From Verrucomicrobiales bacterium (GTDB lineage: Bacteria; Verrucomicrobiota; Verrucomicrobiia; Limisphaerales; UBA9464), in contig SYEM01000119.1 of assembly GCA_005801385.1 (NCBI GenBank), positions 1 through 44,410 of the forward strand: DNA of 44,410 bases, read 5' to 3'. Under the pieces are notes generated by a model. The model searched no databases. It saw only the letters and a list, made by a program, of their open reading frames with translations, and was not told where the DNA came from. Position numbers and translations under genes: made by a program. Numbering within the stretch: position 1 is the stretch's first letter; every line of letters begins with the position of its first letter. Positions 8,437-17,800 of this stretch are shown here, piece by piece.

Positions 8437-9105
8437 ATGCGGAAGGTCTACCAGCATTCGGACTCCCAGCGGGGCCTATGGATCGCCATGGCGACCTCGG
8501 TCGTCATGACGTTCGGCATCTTCCTCATCCTGCCGTTCACCCATGTGGTGGCCCGGCCGGAGCGGACTCTCGAGCTGCGGAAGACGAGCGTTGCCGATAT
8601 CCCGCCACCGACGGAAGAAGAACCCCCACCGCCGCCCGAGCAGGAGAAGCCCCAGGAGGACACCCCTCCGCCCCCGTCCCTCGCGGACATCCCCCAACAG
8701 GTTCCGGTCATGGCCGACCTCGATGTTGCTGTGGGCGGTGGCGGCTTCCTGCCCGGATTCAGCAGCCTCGCCGGCTCCCAGGCCACCCAGGAGACGGAGG
8801 GCGTCGCCGAGGCGTTCAGCGCGGCCGATCTCGAGGAGCGCCCCCAGGCCACCGCCCAGACCCCACCCACCTACCCGGCCGAGCTCCGCAAGGCCAAGGT
8901 CGAGGGCAGTGTCACGGTGGCGTTCGTTGTCGACGAGAATGGCCGTGTCGAGGACGCCCGGGTGGAGAAGTCCAGCCATCCCGAGTTCGAGAAGTCCGGT
9001 CTGGAGGCGATCCGCAAGTGGCGCTTCCGCCCCGGCCGCAAGGAAGGCCAGGCCGTCCGGACCTATCTCGTGCAGACCTTTCGTTTCCGCCCCCCGGGTA
9101 ATTGA
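8437..9105 (+). CDS. tonB: TonB energy-transducing protein
   Basis: A 222-residue protein. One membrane helix (residues 14-36) is followed by a Pro/Glu-rich periplasmic spacer (about 52-85). The C-terminal TonB domain covers about 143-218: TYPAELRKAKVEGSVTVAFV, the VDENGRV turn, AIRKWRFRPGRKEG and the last strand LVQTFRFR. It spans the periplasm and contacts TonB boxes of outer-membrane receptors, here most likely the receptor three kilobases downstream. The spacer is short, which is common in TonB2-type proteins that work with TtpC. Confidence 0.93.
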   Translation: MRKVYQHSDSQRGLWIAMATSVVMTFGIFLILPFTHVVARPERTLELRKTSVADIPPPTEEEPPPPPEQEKPQEDTPPPPSLADIPQQVPVMADLDVAVGGGGFLPGFSSLAGSQATQETEGVAEAFSAADLEERPQATAQTPPTYPAELRKAKVEGSVTVAFVVDENGRVEDARVEKSSHPEFEKSGLEAIRKWRFRPGRKEGQAVRTYLVQTFRFRPPGN

Positions 9106-9108
9106 CCG

Positions 9109-10533
9109 ATGAGAACCCCCATCCTCCTCCCCGCCCTTGCGGCCGTCGTCCTGTCCCTGCCCCTCTGCGCGGCGGACCCGACACCGTCGACCGGACAGCC
9201 CCCCGCCGCCTTTGCGCCGGTCGCAGCCGGAAATCCCCTGGCATCGATGTGGAACGACCCCGAATTCCAGCGCCGCATGCTGGGCAGCTACGGGATGAAG
9301 TCGGAGATCGAGCCGCGCATGACGCCCGACGAGCAGGCCGTGTATCGCGACAAGATCGTGCCCGCGCTCCGTGGTGGGGCCAAGGCCGCCATCGACCTGC
9401 TCAAGGACCGAGCCAAGCCGGGTTCGACCGCGCAGTTCGACTTCGCCCTGGGCAACGTCTACTTCCAAAACGACGACCTCACCAACGCCATCACATCGTT
9501 CGAGGCCGCCATCGGGAAGTTCCCCGACTTTCTCCGCGCCCAGAAGAACCTCGGGTTCGCCTACCTCCGCACCGGCCAGTTCGAGAAGGCCGTGCAGCCC
9601 TTGTCGAAGACCATCTCCCTAGGCGGACCGGACGGAAAGGTGTTCGGGTTCCTCGGCTACTGCTACGGCAACCTGGGCCGCAATGCCTCGGCCCTGGGAG
9701 CCTACCAGCAGGCCCTACTGTTCGAGCCCGACAACCTCGACTTCAAGCTCGGCCTGGTGAAGAGCGCGATCGGCCTCGGGTCCTACGACCAAGCGCTGGC
9801 GCTTCTCGACGAGGTCCTGCAGCAGCATCCCGAACGCGACGCTCTCTGGGCCCTGCAGGCCAATGTGTTCGTGCAGAAGGGCCAGATGGACAAGGCCGCG
9901 GTGTCGCTCGAGATGCTACGGCGCCTCGGCAAGGCCACCCCCGCCCAGCTCCTGATGCTGGGGGACCTGTATCTGAACCAGGAGGCCCGGGACCTGGCCC
10001 TCGGCGCCTACAATGAGGCGGTTGAGAAAGGACCAGGAGCCAACCTGCCGAAGGCCCTGCGGGCGGCCGACATCCTCGCCTCGCGCAGCGCGTTCAAGGA
10101 GGCCTCCGACCTGCTCAAGAAGATCCGCTCCACGTCCGGGTCCGCCCTGACCGGCAACGACGAGCTCAGGTGGTACAAGCTTTCGGCCAAGGTGGCGCTC
10201 GGAACCGGGGACGGCACCAAGGCCATGGAGATGCTCGAGGGCGTCATCCAGAAGAACCCTCTCGACGCCGAGGCGTTGATCATGGCCGGCGACTACTACG
10301 CCCGGAACGGCCAGCCCGAGAAGGCGCTGTTCCGTTACGAGACCGCCGGAAAGATCGATGGGTTCGAAGCCGATTCCCTCGTCAAGCAGGCGCAGCTGAT
10401 GGTCTCCACCCGGAAGTACGAGCCGGCCCTCGAACTCCTGCGCAAGGCCCAGAAGGTGAAGCCCCGGGACAACGTCCAGCGCTACCTCGAGCGGGTCGAA
10501 CAGGTCGCCCGCAACGCGAGCCGCCGGTCCTGA
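9109..10533 (+). CDS. Periplasmic TPR-repeat protein of the Ton operon
   Basis: A 474-residue secreted protein with a signal peptide (ILLPALAAVVLSLPLCAADP). A spacer follows, then a long array of tetratricopeptide repeats from about residue 105 to the end. Typical units are FDFALGNVYFQNDDLTNAIT, AQKNLGFAYLRTGQFEKAVQ and LGYCYGNLGRNASALGAYQQ. It starts three bases after the tonB stop. In the Shewanella/Vibrio version of this operon a TPR protein (TtpB) also closes the set; its role is unclear, possibly a scaffold for the energiser or receptor. The placement is strong evidence of the same function. Confidence 0.88.
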   Translation: MRTPILLPALAAVVLSLPLCAADPTPSTGQPPAAFAPVAAGNPLASMWNDPEFQRRMLGSYGMKSEIEPRMTPDEQAVYRDKIVPALRGGAKAAIDLLKDRAKPGSTAQFDFALGNVYFQNDDLTNAITSFEAAIGKFPDFLRAQKNLGFAYLRTGQFEKAVQPLSKTISLGGPDGKVFGFLGYCYGNLGRNASALGAYQQALLFEPDNLDFKLGLVKSAIGLGSYDQALALLDEVLQQHPERDALWALQANVFVQKGQMDKAAVSLEMLRRLGKATPAQLLMLGDLYLNQEARDLALGAYNEAVEKGPGANLPKALRAADILASRSAFKEASDLLKKIRSTSGSALTGNDELRWYKLSAKVALGTGDGTKAMEMLEGVIQKNPLDAEALIMAGDYYARNGQPEKALFRYETAGKIDGFEADSLVKQAQLMVSTRKYEPALELLRKAQKVKPRDNVQRYLERVEQVARNASRRS

Positions 10534-10564
10534 GCCGGCACGACCGTCCCACCCCACCTTCCTT

Positions 10565-13459
10565 GTGGATCCCATCCTCTCCAAGGCCCGCCTCGGCTGG
10601 GCACTGACCCTGTTGCTGCTGGTCTGGAGCGTGTCGACGGTGCGCGCCCAGGAGACCGGAACCTTGTCCGGAACGGTCGTGAACAGCTGGGACGGCCGTC
10701 CCCTGCCCGGGGTGATCATCACCGTGCGGGGCACCGTGCTGGCCACCACCTCCGACGCCACGGGCCGGTATCGCCTCGAAGGCGTTCCCGCCGGAGAGCA
10801 CAGCGTCCGCTTCAGCAAATCCGGCTTCGCTCAGGCCACCGCCACCGGGGTTCGGGTAGCTCCTGGACTTGTCCGTGAATTGCCCGGCGCGCTGCGCCCC
10901 GAGTTCTTCGAGATGGAGGAGTACGAGGTCACGGCCGAGGAGTTCCAGGTCGAGGCCCTCGAGATCATCGAGCAACGGCAAGCCTCGACCTCCTTCATCG
11001 ACGCCATCAGCTCGGAGCAGTTCCGGCGACTGGGAGTGACCGACGCCGCCCAGATCATCACCAAGCTTCCGGGCACCACGGTGGTCGACGGCAAGTTCGC
11101 TGTCATCCGCGGTCTGAGCGACCGCTACAACATCACCCAGCTGAACGGGGCCCAGATCCCGACCGCAGATCCCTACCGGCAGGGGGCTCCGCTCGACATC
11201 ATCCCAGCCTCCATGATCCGGGAGATCTCCGTGAGCAAGACCTTCACGCCCGATCTGCCCGGAGGGTTTGCGGGTGGCCTGGCGAACGTCATCACCAAGT
11301 CGTTCCCGGACAAGTTCTTCCTGCAGATCGAGCTGAACCTCGAATACAACACCCAGGCGACGTTCAACCCGAACTTCATCTCCTACCCAGGGAGCGAATA
11401 CGACTGGGCGGGCTTTGGGGAGTCGACCCGGTCCCTGCCCGCGGTGCTGAACGGCCAGACCGGATCCACACTGCGCCGGCCACCCCGTGCGCCGGCCAAC
11501 CAGACCCCGGCCCAGGCCCAGCAGCGGGCCAACCAGGCGAACCTCCTCCAGGACGCACTCGGTTCGTTCCAGGACTACACCTTCGCCGGAACGCCCAAGG
11601 CTCCGCCCATGAACTACGGGGGCAACTTCTCCGTGGGCGACACCATCGATCTCAACGGACACGACTTCGGCTACTTCGTCGGCGGCGTCTACCGGCGACG
11701 TTGGACCTTCTACGACGACGGGATCCAGGCCCGCTACAGACCGATAGGGGTCGACACCATCGCCCCCTATCGTCAGCTCAAGGACACCCGCGGAGTGATG
11801 GAGGCCACCTGGGCGAATGTGATCAACCTCGCCTACGAGATCATCCCGGAGGATCACACCATCGGGTTCACCTTCTATTGGAACCAGAACGGCGAGGACA
11901 CGACCCGGCGCCAGGTGGGGACCATCGAGAACTTCGAACAGACGGTGGACCTGAACACGCTCCAATGGATCCAGCGCCAAGTGCACGCATTTCAGATCCG
12001 TGGCGACGACCATTTCGAGGAGTTCCTGGACCTCAAGTCTGACTGGCTGATCTCGATCGCCAACACGACCCAGGACGAACCGGACCTCCGCTATTTCAAC
12101 TACGCGTACCAGCCGGATGGATCCAACCCGGTGTTCTCGAACTCGATCCCCGAGCCGATCTTCCCCACGCGATTCTACCGCAACATCAACGAGGACAGCA
12201 TCTGGGCGGCGCTGAACAACAAGATCCCGTTTAAGCAGTGGTCGGGTGAGGAATCATTCGTGAAGTTTGGTGGGGCCTACAGCGGCTCCGAGCGCCAGTT
12301 CGAGGAGCAGACCTTCCAGTTCGCCGGCACCACGGCCTGGGGCGAGCCGCCGACGCCGAACAACTACTTCACCCCGTCCAACCTCCGCTACACCCCCCAG
12401 ACCACCTCGCGCGGGACCAACTATGTGTTCGACCGCTGGTTCCAGGAGGGCATCTCTCCCGCCACCTACACGGGCACCCAGGAAATCCCGGCGGGCTACT
12501 CGATGGTCGAGCTGCCGGTCGCCGAAAGCTGGAAGGTCGTCGGAGGCGCCCGGCTCGAGAACACCACGATGTCGATCCGAGGCGACGGCGGGGCCGCCGG
12601 CTCCACGAATTCCCTGATCAACCAGCTGAACCTGATGCCCGCCATCAGCGGCACCTACTCGATCCGTTCCAACATGAACCTCCGGGCCAGCTTCAGCCAG
12701 ACCGTCGCCCGGCCCTCCTATCGGGAGATCGCGCCCTACCGGTCCTACGACACGACCGGCGACGAGATCATCCAGGGCAACCCCGGCCTGAGGATGACCG
12801 ACATCAACAACTACGACGTCCGCTGGGAATGGTACCCGAAGCCAGGCGCCGTTCTCTCGGTGAGCGGCTTCTACAAGCAGCTGCAGAACCCGATCGAGAA
12901 GGTCGCCCTGACCTTCGGCGGCGGCATCGTGACGTTTGAGAACCGCCAGGAGGCACAGCTCTATGGCTTGGAATTCGAGGCCAACAGCAAGCTGGACTTC
13001 CTCGATGACTCCCTCGAGGAGTTCCTCGTCGGGTTCAATTTCGCCTTCATCCAGTCCGAGGTCGAGCTCACCGCCACGGAGTACGCCAACGAGCGGGTCC
13101 TCTTTCCGAACGTGTCGAAGACCCGTCCCCTCTACGACCAGTCGCCGTGGATCGTGAACTACGACCTCACCTACGATCGGAAGGCCTCGGGAACGACCGC
13201 CACCATCTCGCTCGGAGCCGCAGGACCCTACATCTACATCGTCGACCGGGCCGGTCCCGACGTCTACGAGTTCCCGCCGATCCAGCTCAACTTCGTCGTG
13301 ACCCAGCGCCTCTCGGAACACTGGAAGATGCGCCTCACGGCCCGGAATCTCCTGAATCCCGAGACGATCCGTTCCTACGGCGAGGAAGCCGGGGGCCCCA
13401 TCTACGCCTCCTCGACCGTCGGCGTGAACATCGCCCTCACCCTGACGTTCGAGTACTGA
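10565..13459 (+). CDS. TonB-dependent receptor with N-terminal carboxypeptidase-regulatory-like domain
   Basis: A 964-residue outer-membrane receptor starting at GTG. Residues 1-28 are a signal peptide. About 30-105 form a carboxypeptidase-regulatory-like beta-sandwich (GTLSGTVVNSWDGRPLPGVI). A TonB-box-like stretch (MEEYEVTAEEF) is near 117. The plug covers about 135-250, with VIRGLSDRYNITQLNGAQIP and VSKTFTPDLPGGFAGGLANV. The 22-stranded barrel makes up the rest and ends in an aromatic residue (LTLTFEY). It begins 31 bases after the TPR gene. The ligand is unknown. The divergent phosphate genes suggest a phosphorus compound, whereas iron chelates or glycans are the usual alternatives; no SusD-like partner is present. 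Confidence 0.93.
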   Translation: MDPILSKARLGWALTLLLLVWSVSTVRAQETGTLSGTVVNSWDGRPLPGVIITVRGTVLATTSDATGRYRLEGVPAGEHSVRFSKSGFAQATATGVRVAPGLVRELPGALRPEFFEMEEYEVTAEEFQVEALEIIEQRQASTSFIDAISSEQFRRLGVTDAAQIITKLPGTTVVDGKFAVIRGLSDRYNITQLNGAQIPTADPYRQGAPLDIIPASMIREISVSKTFTPDLPGGFAGGLANVITKSFPDKFFLQIELNLEYNTQATFNPNFISYPGSEYDWAGFGESTRSLPAVLNGQTGSTLRRPPRAPANQTPAQAQQRANQANLLQDALGSFQDYTFAGTPKAPPMNYGGNFSVGDTIDLNGHDFGYFVGGVYRRRWTFYDDGIQARYRPIGVDTIAPYRQLKDTRGVMEATWANVINLAYEIIPEDHTIGFTFYWNQNGEDTTRRQVGTIENFEQTVDLNTLQWIQRQVHAFQIRGDDHFEEFLDLKSDWLISIANTTQDEPDLRYFNYAYQPDGSNPVFSNSIPEPIFPTRFYRNINEDSIWAALNNKIPFKQWSGEESFVKFGGAYSGSERQFEEQTFQFAGTTAWGEPPTPNNYFTPSNLRYTPQTTSRGTNYVFDRWFQEGISPATYTGTQEIPAGYSMVELPVAESWKVVGGARLENTTMSIRGDGGAAGSTNSLINQLNLMPAISGTYSIRSNMNLRASFSQTVARPSYREIAPYRSYDTTGDEIIQGNPGLRMTDINNYDVRWEWYPKPGAVLSVSGFYKQLQNPIEKVALTFGGGIVTFENRQEAQLYGLEFEANSKLDFLDDSLEEFLVGFNFAFIQSEVELTATEYANERVLFPNVSKTRPLYDQSPWIVNYDLTYDRKASGTTATISLGAAGPYIYIVDRAGPDVYEFPPIQLNFVVTQRLSEHWKMRLTARNLLNPETIRSYGEEAGGPIYASSTVGVNIALTLTFEY

Positions 13460-13464
13460 CCAGT

Positions 13465-14727
13465 ATGGGGGCTTGGGACTGGAACGGACGGCCCCATCCG
13501 CGGTTGCCCGGGGACCAGTCCACGGCACCTTGCAGCTCCATGCTTTCCGGTTCCAGCCGTCGCACCGCCGTCTGTCCTTGGTCAGGACACGTCACCCACC
13601 AGCCGGTGCGATCACCCAACGGAGGTCCATCGGGATGCCCTGAGGACCCAGGTCGCGCAGCGGCACGGTTCATCGAGAATCACGCCCTCGAGACGGGAAT
13701 CGCCGGGACTGCAACGGCTGCGGCACGCATGGAGGACGTCTGCCGGGAAATGCAGGCCACCGGCACCTACACCCACACGGCGTCCGAACTCGAGTGGGCG
13801 GGTCGCGTGGCGTGGCGGAACAGCACCCGTTGCGTCGGGCGCCTCTTCTGGAAATCCCTGCGGGTCATCGACGCCCGGGAGGCGATCACCCCGGAACAGC
13901 AGGAAAAGGCGATCCGGCGACACCTTCGTCTGGCGACCCACGACGGGGCGATTCGGCCAGTGATGACCGTTTTCCCACCCGAGAAAACCGGCAGACCTGG
14001 GCCTCGGATCCGAAACCATCAGCTCATCCAGTACGCCTGGTGGGAGGATCTTGGCGTCGGCGACCGGGCAAACGCCGAACTCACCCGCTTCCTGATCGGG
14101 AAGGGCTGGCAACCGCCGGCAACCCGGGGCGCCTTTGATGTCCTGCCCGTCTGGATCCAGACCCCGGGTGGACCTGGTGTCCTGATTCCCTGGCATCCGG
14201 AGGAGGTCCTGCGCGTCGACATCCGTCATGGTCGACATCCGTCACTGGAGCAACTGAACTGGAGCTGGCATGCGGTGCCAGCCCTGAGCGATTTCCGGCT
14301 CGAGGCCGGCGGCATCGTCTATCCCACCGCGCTCTTCAATGGCTGGTACATGGGGACCGAGATCGGCGCGCGCAACCTGGTCGATCCCGATCGCTATGAC
14401 GGGCTCGGCGCCCTCGGTCGCGTCCTGGGGCTCGACCAGTCCCGCGAGGACACCCTGTGGCGAGACGAGGCCCTCGTGGTGTTGAACCAGGCGGTGCTCG
14501 AGAGCTTCTCGAAGGCTGGGGTCACCATGATCGACCACCACACCGCCACCACGGATTTCATGAAGTTCTGCGATCGTGAACAACGATCCGGCCGGGAAGT
14601 CCAGGCGGACTGGTCTTGGATGATCCCGCCCATCAGCCCCGCCGCCACCGCGGTATGGAACGCCGACTGGCCGAACCGGGAACAGGATCCCCGCCTCGCC
14701 CAGAACGCGTCGATGACAGGTCCCTGA
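13465..14727 (+). CDS. nos: Bacterial nitric oxide synthase, oxygenase domain only
   Basis: NOS makes nitric oxide and citrulline from arginine and oxygen. Counting from the ATG at 13465 (420 residues), the haem-thiolate motif is AWRNSTRCVGRLFW with Cys123. The arginine-binding segment is FNGWYMGTEIGARNL with Glu299, and the pterin/dimer region has DHHTATTDFMKF and DWSWMIPPISPAA (about 357-395). These match the B. subtilis enzyme closely and in order. There is no reductase domain, as in most bacterial NOS, so a cellular flavoprotein must donate electrons. Family similarity begins only near residue 62; ATG 13540 or GTG 13606 would give the usual length of about 370. The gene begins five bases after the receptor stop and is probably co-transcribed. 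Confidence 0.95.
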   Translation: MGAWDWNGRPHPRLPGDQSTAPCSSMLSGSSRRTAVCPWSGHVTHQPVRSPNGGPSGCPEDPGRAAARFIENHALETGIAGTATAAARMEDVCREMQATGTYTHTASELEWAGRVAWRNSTRCVGRLFWKSLRVIDAREAITPEQQEKAIRRHLRLATHDGAIRPVMTVFPPEKTGRPGPRIRNHQLIQYAWWEDLGVGDRANAELTRFLIGKGWQPPATRGAFDVLPVWIQTPGGPGVLIPWHPEEVLRVDIRHGRHPSLEQLNWSWHAVPALSDFRLEAGGIVYPTALFNGWYMGTEIGARNLVDPDRYDGLGALGRVLGLDQSREDTLWRDEALVVLNQAVLESFSKAGVTMIDHHTATTDFMKFCDREQRSGREVQADWSWMIPPISPAATAVWNADWPNREQDPRLAQNASMTGP

Positions 14728-14786
14728 ACCCCTGTTTCCCCTCCTCCACTCCGCGTTCCATCCATCAGACGCGGGACCCCGGCACG

Positions 14787-14817
14787 AAAAAGGGGCCGGG
14801 CATTGCTGCCCGGCCCC
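14787..14817 (-). terminator. Intrinsic terminator of the LamG gene (possibly bidirectional)
   Basis: A perfect 10-base stem, GGGGCCGGGC with GCCCGGCCCC, encloses a six-base loop. Read on the minus strand it is followed by five T residues and lies just beyond the stop of the LamG gene. On the plus strand, after the NOS gene, it is followed only by TGTGTTT, so termination there is probably weaker. Confidence 0.85.
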
Positions 14818-14838
14818 TGTGTTTGGATCAGACCGACC

Positions 14839-17800
14839 TCAGTTCGAAGCGCGATAGAACCGGACCTGAGACCCAACAGGGATCGTGTACGGGCTGGTCG
14901 CACCCGGGACATCCTTGAAGGTCCCAGTCAACGAATCGGCCTCCTGGAGCTTGCCGGTGAAGGTCACCGTCGAGCCTTGGATGCTCACAGCGGGCTTCAC
15001 CGGAGCATCGCCACGGGGTGCCACGCTAGTTCCGATACGGATGCGCTGGACCGAGTAGTTCGACGGATTCTGCTGGCCCTCGAGATCCGTCCCGAGGAAC
15101 CCGTTCCCGCCGTACGCATTGTTCGGCGGCGCGCCGGATCCGGTGTCGCTCATCGTGGAGAACCCGAAGATCAGCTGACTGCTCAGCGGCAGCGCCTTCG
15201 GCCCGTCCAGCAGCGCCCACTCACGGCCGTCGTACGAGACGAAGAACGTGAAGTCGTTGCCGGCGCGCTTGATACGGAGCCACCGCGAGGACAACGGCGA
15301 GCTCTCCGGATCCGGAGTGCCCGCGGCGTCGATCGCGCGCTGGTCGAGGTCGTAGCCCTTGATGCCACCGATCGGCGTGGTCCAGGCGAAGCCCGGGTTG
15401 CCGTTGCCGTATCCCGCACCCGGCTCCTCGCGGAAGAGCGGGATGCCGGCACGGTTCGGGGCCGACCCCTCGATGTACGTGGTGTTGGCCACCATCGCCA
15501 CCTTGGTGCCGTCCTGCGTATACTGCTGACCCGGGAGATACTCCGCCTCACGGAGCATCAGGCCGGAGTTGGCCCATGCCGCGGTGTTGGCCGGACGATC
15601 GTTGCGGCTGACCTCCACCGTGACCTCGAAGTCGCCTACAAGCGGCACGCCGCTGACGTAGTGGACATAGTCGCCGGGGTTCCAGGCATTGGAACCGCCG
15701 CCGATGATCTCGATCTCGGTCTCCGTGGAGCCGGAGGCCACAGCAACCGCCTGGCCGATCCGGTACGGATCGTCACCCGCGGTCCGGACATCCGGATTGC
15801 CGCTCTGGATGAGGCCGATGTCGGTCGACTTCCAGGCCGACGAGCGGCCGGTGACCTTCGATCCGGCCGGCAGCTGGTTGCCGGCTGCATCGGTCACGTT
15901 GTTGACCGTGACGTCGAACGTGTCGGCGGTGAGGCCATTGACGGTGAGGTACACCGAATCGCCACCGATGCCGCCCTGGACGGCGGTCACGGTGCCCTGG
16001 CTGATCGAATAGTTTGCCGCCACCAGCGCGCCCGAAGAGGCGACCGGCTCGGAGAACTTCACGCCGACGACCTTCTTGCCCATGGTCGCGGCCGAAACCA
16101 GTGACGGGGCGACGTTGTCGTTCAGGACCGTCTTGCCGTAGTTCGAGAACCCAACCGTGGCCAGGTTCTTGCCACCGGTCTGGTCCGCGGAGTTATAGCT
16201 CGCGGAGAACGCGTAGGCGCCCACCAGGAGCTTCTCAGGCCACTCCTGCCAGCGCTGGCCAACGAGGGCCCAGCTGCTGCCATCGGTGCCGACATAGGCG
16301 GCGAACCAGTTGCCGACACGACGCAACCGGATCCACTGGCTCGGTAGGGTCTTGTCGACTCCGCCGTAGGACCGGCCGAACGAGGTGTAGTTCTGGGCGG
16401 CAGCAGCCCGGCCAATCGCGCGAACCTCGTTCACACCCTTGGGATTGCCCACGTTGACCAGGAACGACGGGCTCAGGGCGTTGAGTGCCCATCGTGCCTG
16501 CAGTCCGCCGGACGCCCAGGCATCGACCGGATCCGTCACCGGACCGCTGGTCACGCTGGTCACCTTGGTGCTGATGTCGAAGTCGCCCAGGATCTCCTCA
16601 TACGCGAACTGCTGAACGTCGCCTGGCTGGTCGACGTTCGATGCGGCCGCCCAGGCCACGAGTCCAGGTCCGGCCACGGTCATCGACCCCGGCCCACCGA
16701 AGGTCACTGAACCGGCCGGCAGCTCCACCGGCAGGGCTTCGGTCGGCTTGATCAGGGCGGTCTTGAGGGCATCACCGACAGTGGCCGCGGTGTAATGGGC
16801 CTTCGCCTGGGCCGCCGTGAGGGCCTTGTTGTAGACGGCCACTTCATCGATGGAACCGGTGAAGTTGTCCGCCCAACCCTCGCCGGTCGACCCGATCGCC
16901 CAGTCGCCATCGGGGACGGCGACCGCACCCACGGCATCCGCCTGGCTGGCGACCTGGGTTCCATTGCGGTAGAGGCGCCAGGTGGTGCCGTCATAGACAC
17001 CCACCAGGTGGATCCAGTTGCCGGAGCCGAGGTCGGACCCCACAGGAGCCCGGACTCCGTGGAAGCCGGCGCTATCGGTGGAGCCGAGGACATACTCGGA
17101 GCCGTTCTCGATGCGGAGGGAAACCTCGTTGGGGCTCAGGAGTGAGCCGGCAAGGGTGATGCCCGCCTCGCCGGGGGAGGCGAAGTCGGACTGGAGGGCC
17201 GGACCATGGGAGAGGATGCGCGCGACAGCCCCCTGGGCGGCATCCGGCTTGACCCAGGCCTCGAGACTGATCTGACCCGAGAAGTTGAGGGAAGCAGGGT
17301 TGTTGAGGGAGACGAAGTTGCGATCGGTGATGGGCACCGCGGCATTTTCGCCCGTGAAGCCAGGCCCAGTGACGCCTGGGGCGGTATTCGCGCCATTCAC
17401 CATGACACCCTCTGCGAGGGACCCAACGAAGCCGCTGTTGCCGGCAGAGGCGCTGGCCGGCTCATTGAACCGGAGATAGAGCGGCGGCAGGGTGACACGC
17501 TCCTTGGTCTGGTCGGGCGAGTTGTTCGCATCGAACCCAGCGGTGTAGACGAGGGACTCGTAGGGCTTTGCCGGGTTGCGGGTCTTGCCAGCCTCATAGT
17601 GGGCCGCGATTTGCTCGGGCTTGAGGACGTAGTTGTTGTAGAACGCTATCTCGTCGATGCCTCCCTCGAAGGGGTTCGAGCCGATGCCGGAGGCCAGGTT
17701 GTAGGCACCGATGCCGAGATCGGCGGGGACGCCCACGGGCTTGCCCTGCCCTTCCTCGGGAACGGCCCGGTTGGCGGCGTAGAGGGCGTTCTCATTGCGG

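Noticed and set aside
10565-13459. SusC/SusD-type glycan uptake pair
   Set aside because: The receptor has an N-terminal carboxypeptidase-regulatory domain like SusC, but no SusD-like lipoprotein or glycoside hydrolase gene is adjacent.
10382-13528. Two long minus-strand frames opposite the TonB receptor
   Set aside because: The receptor reading frame is supported by plug and barrel motifs throughout. The antisense products are Gly/Val/Asp-rich with no recognisable domain.
14728-14838. A separate NOS reductase gene after the NOS oxygenase
   Set aside because: Only a terminator and the end of an opposite-strand gene are found; no flavodoxin or reductase domain is in the window.
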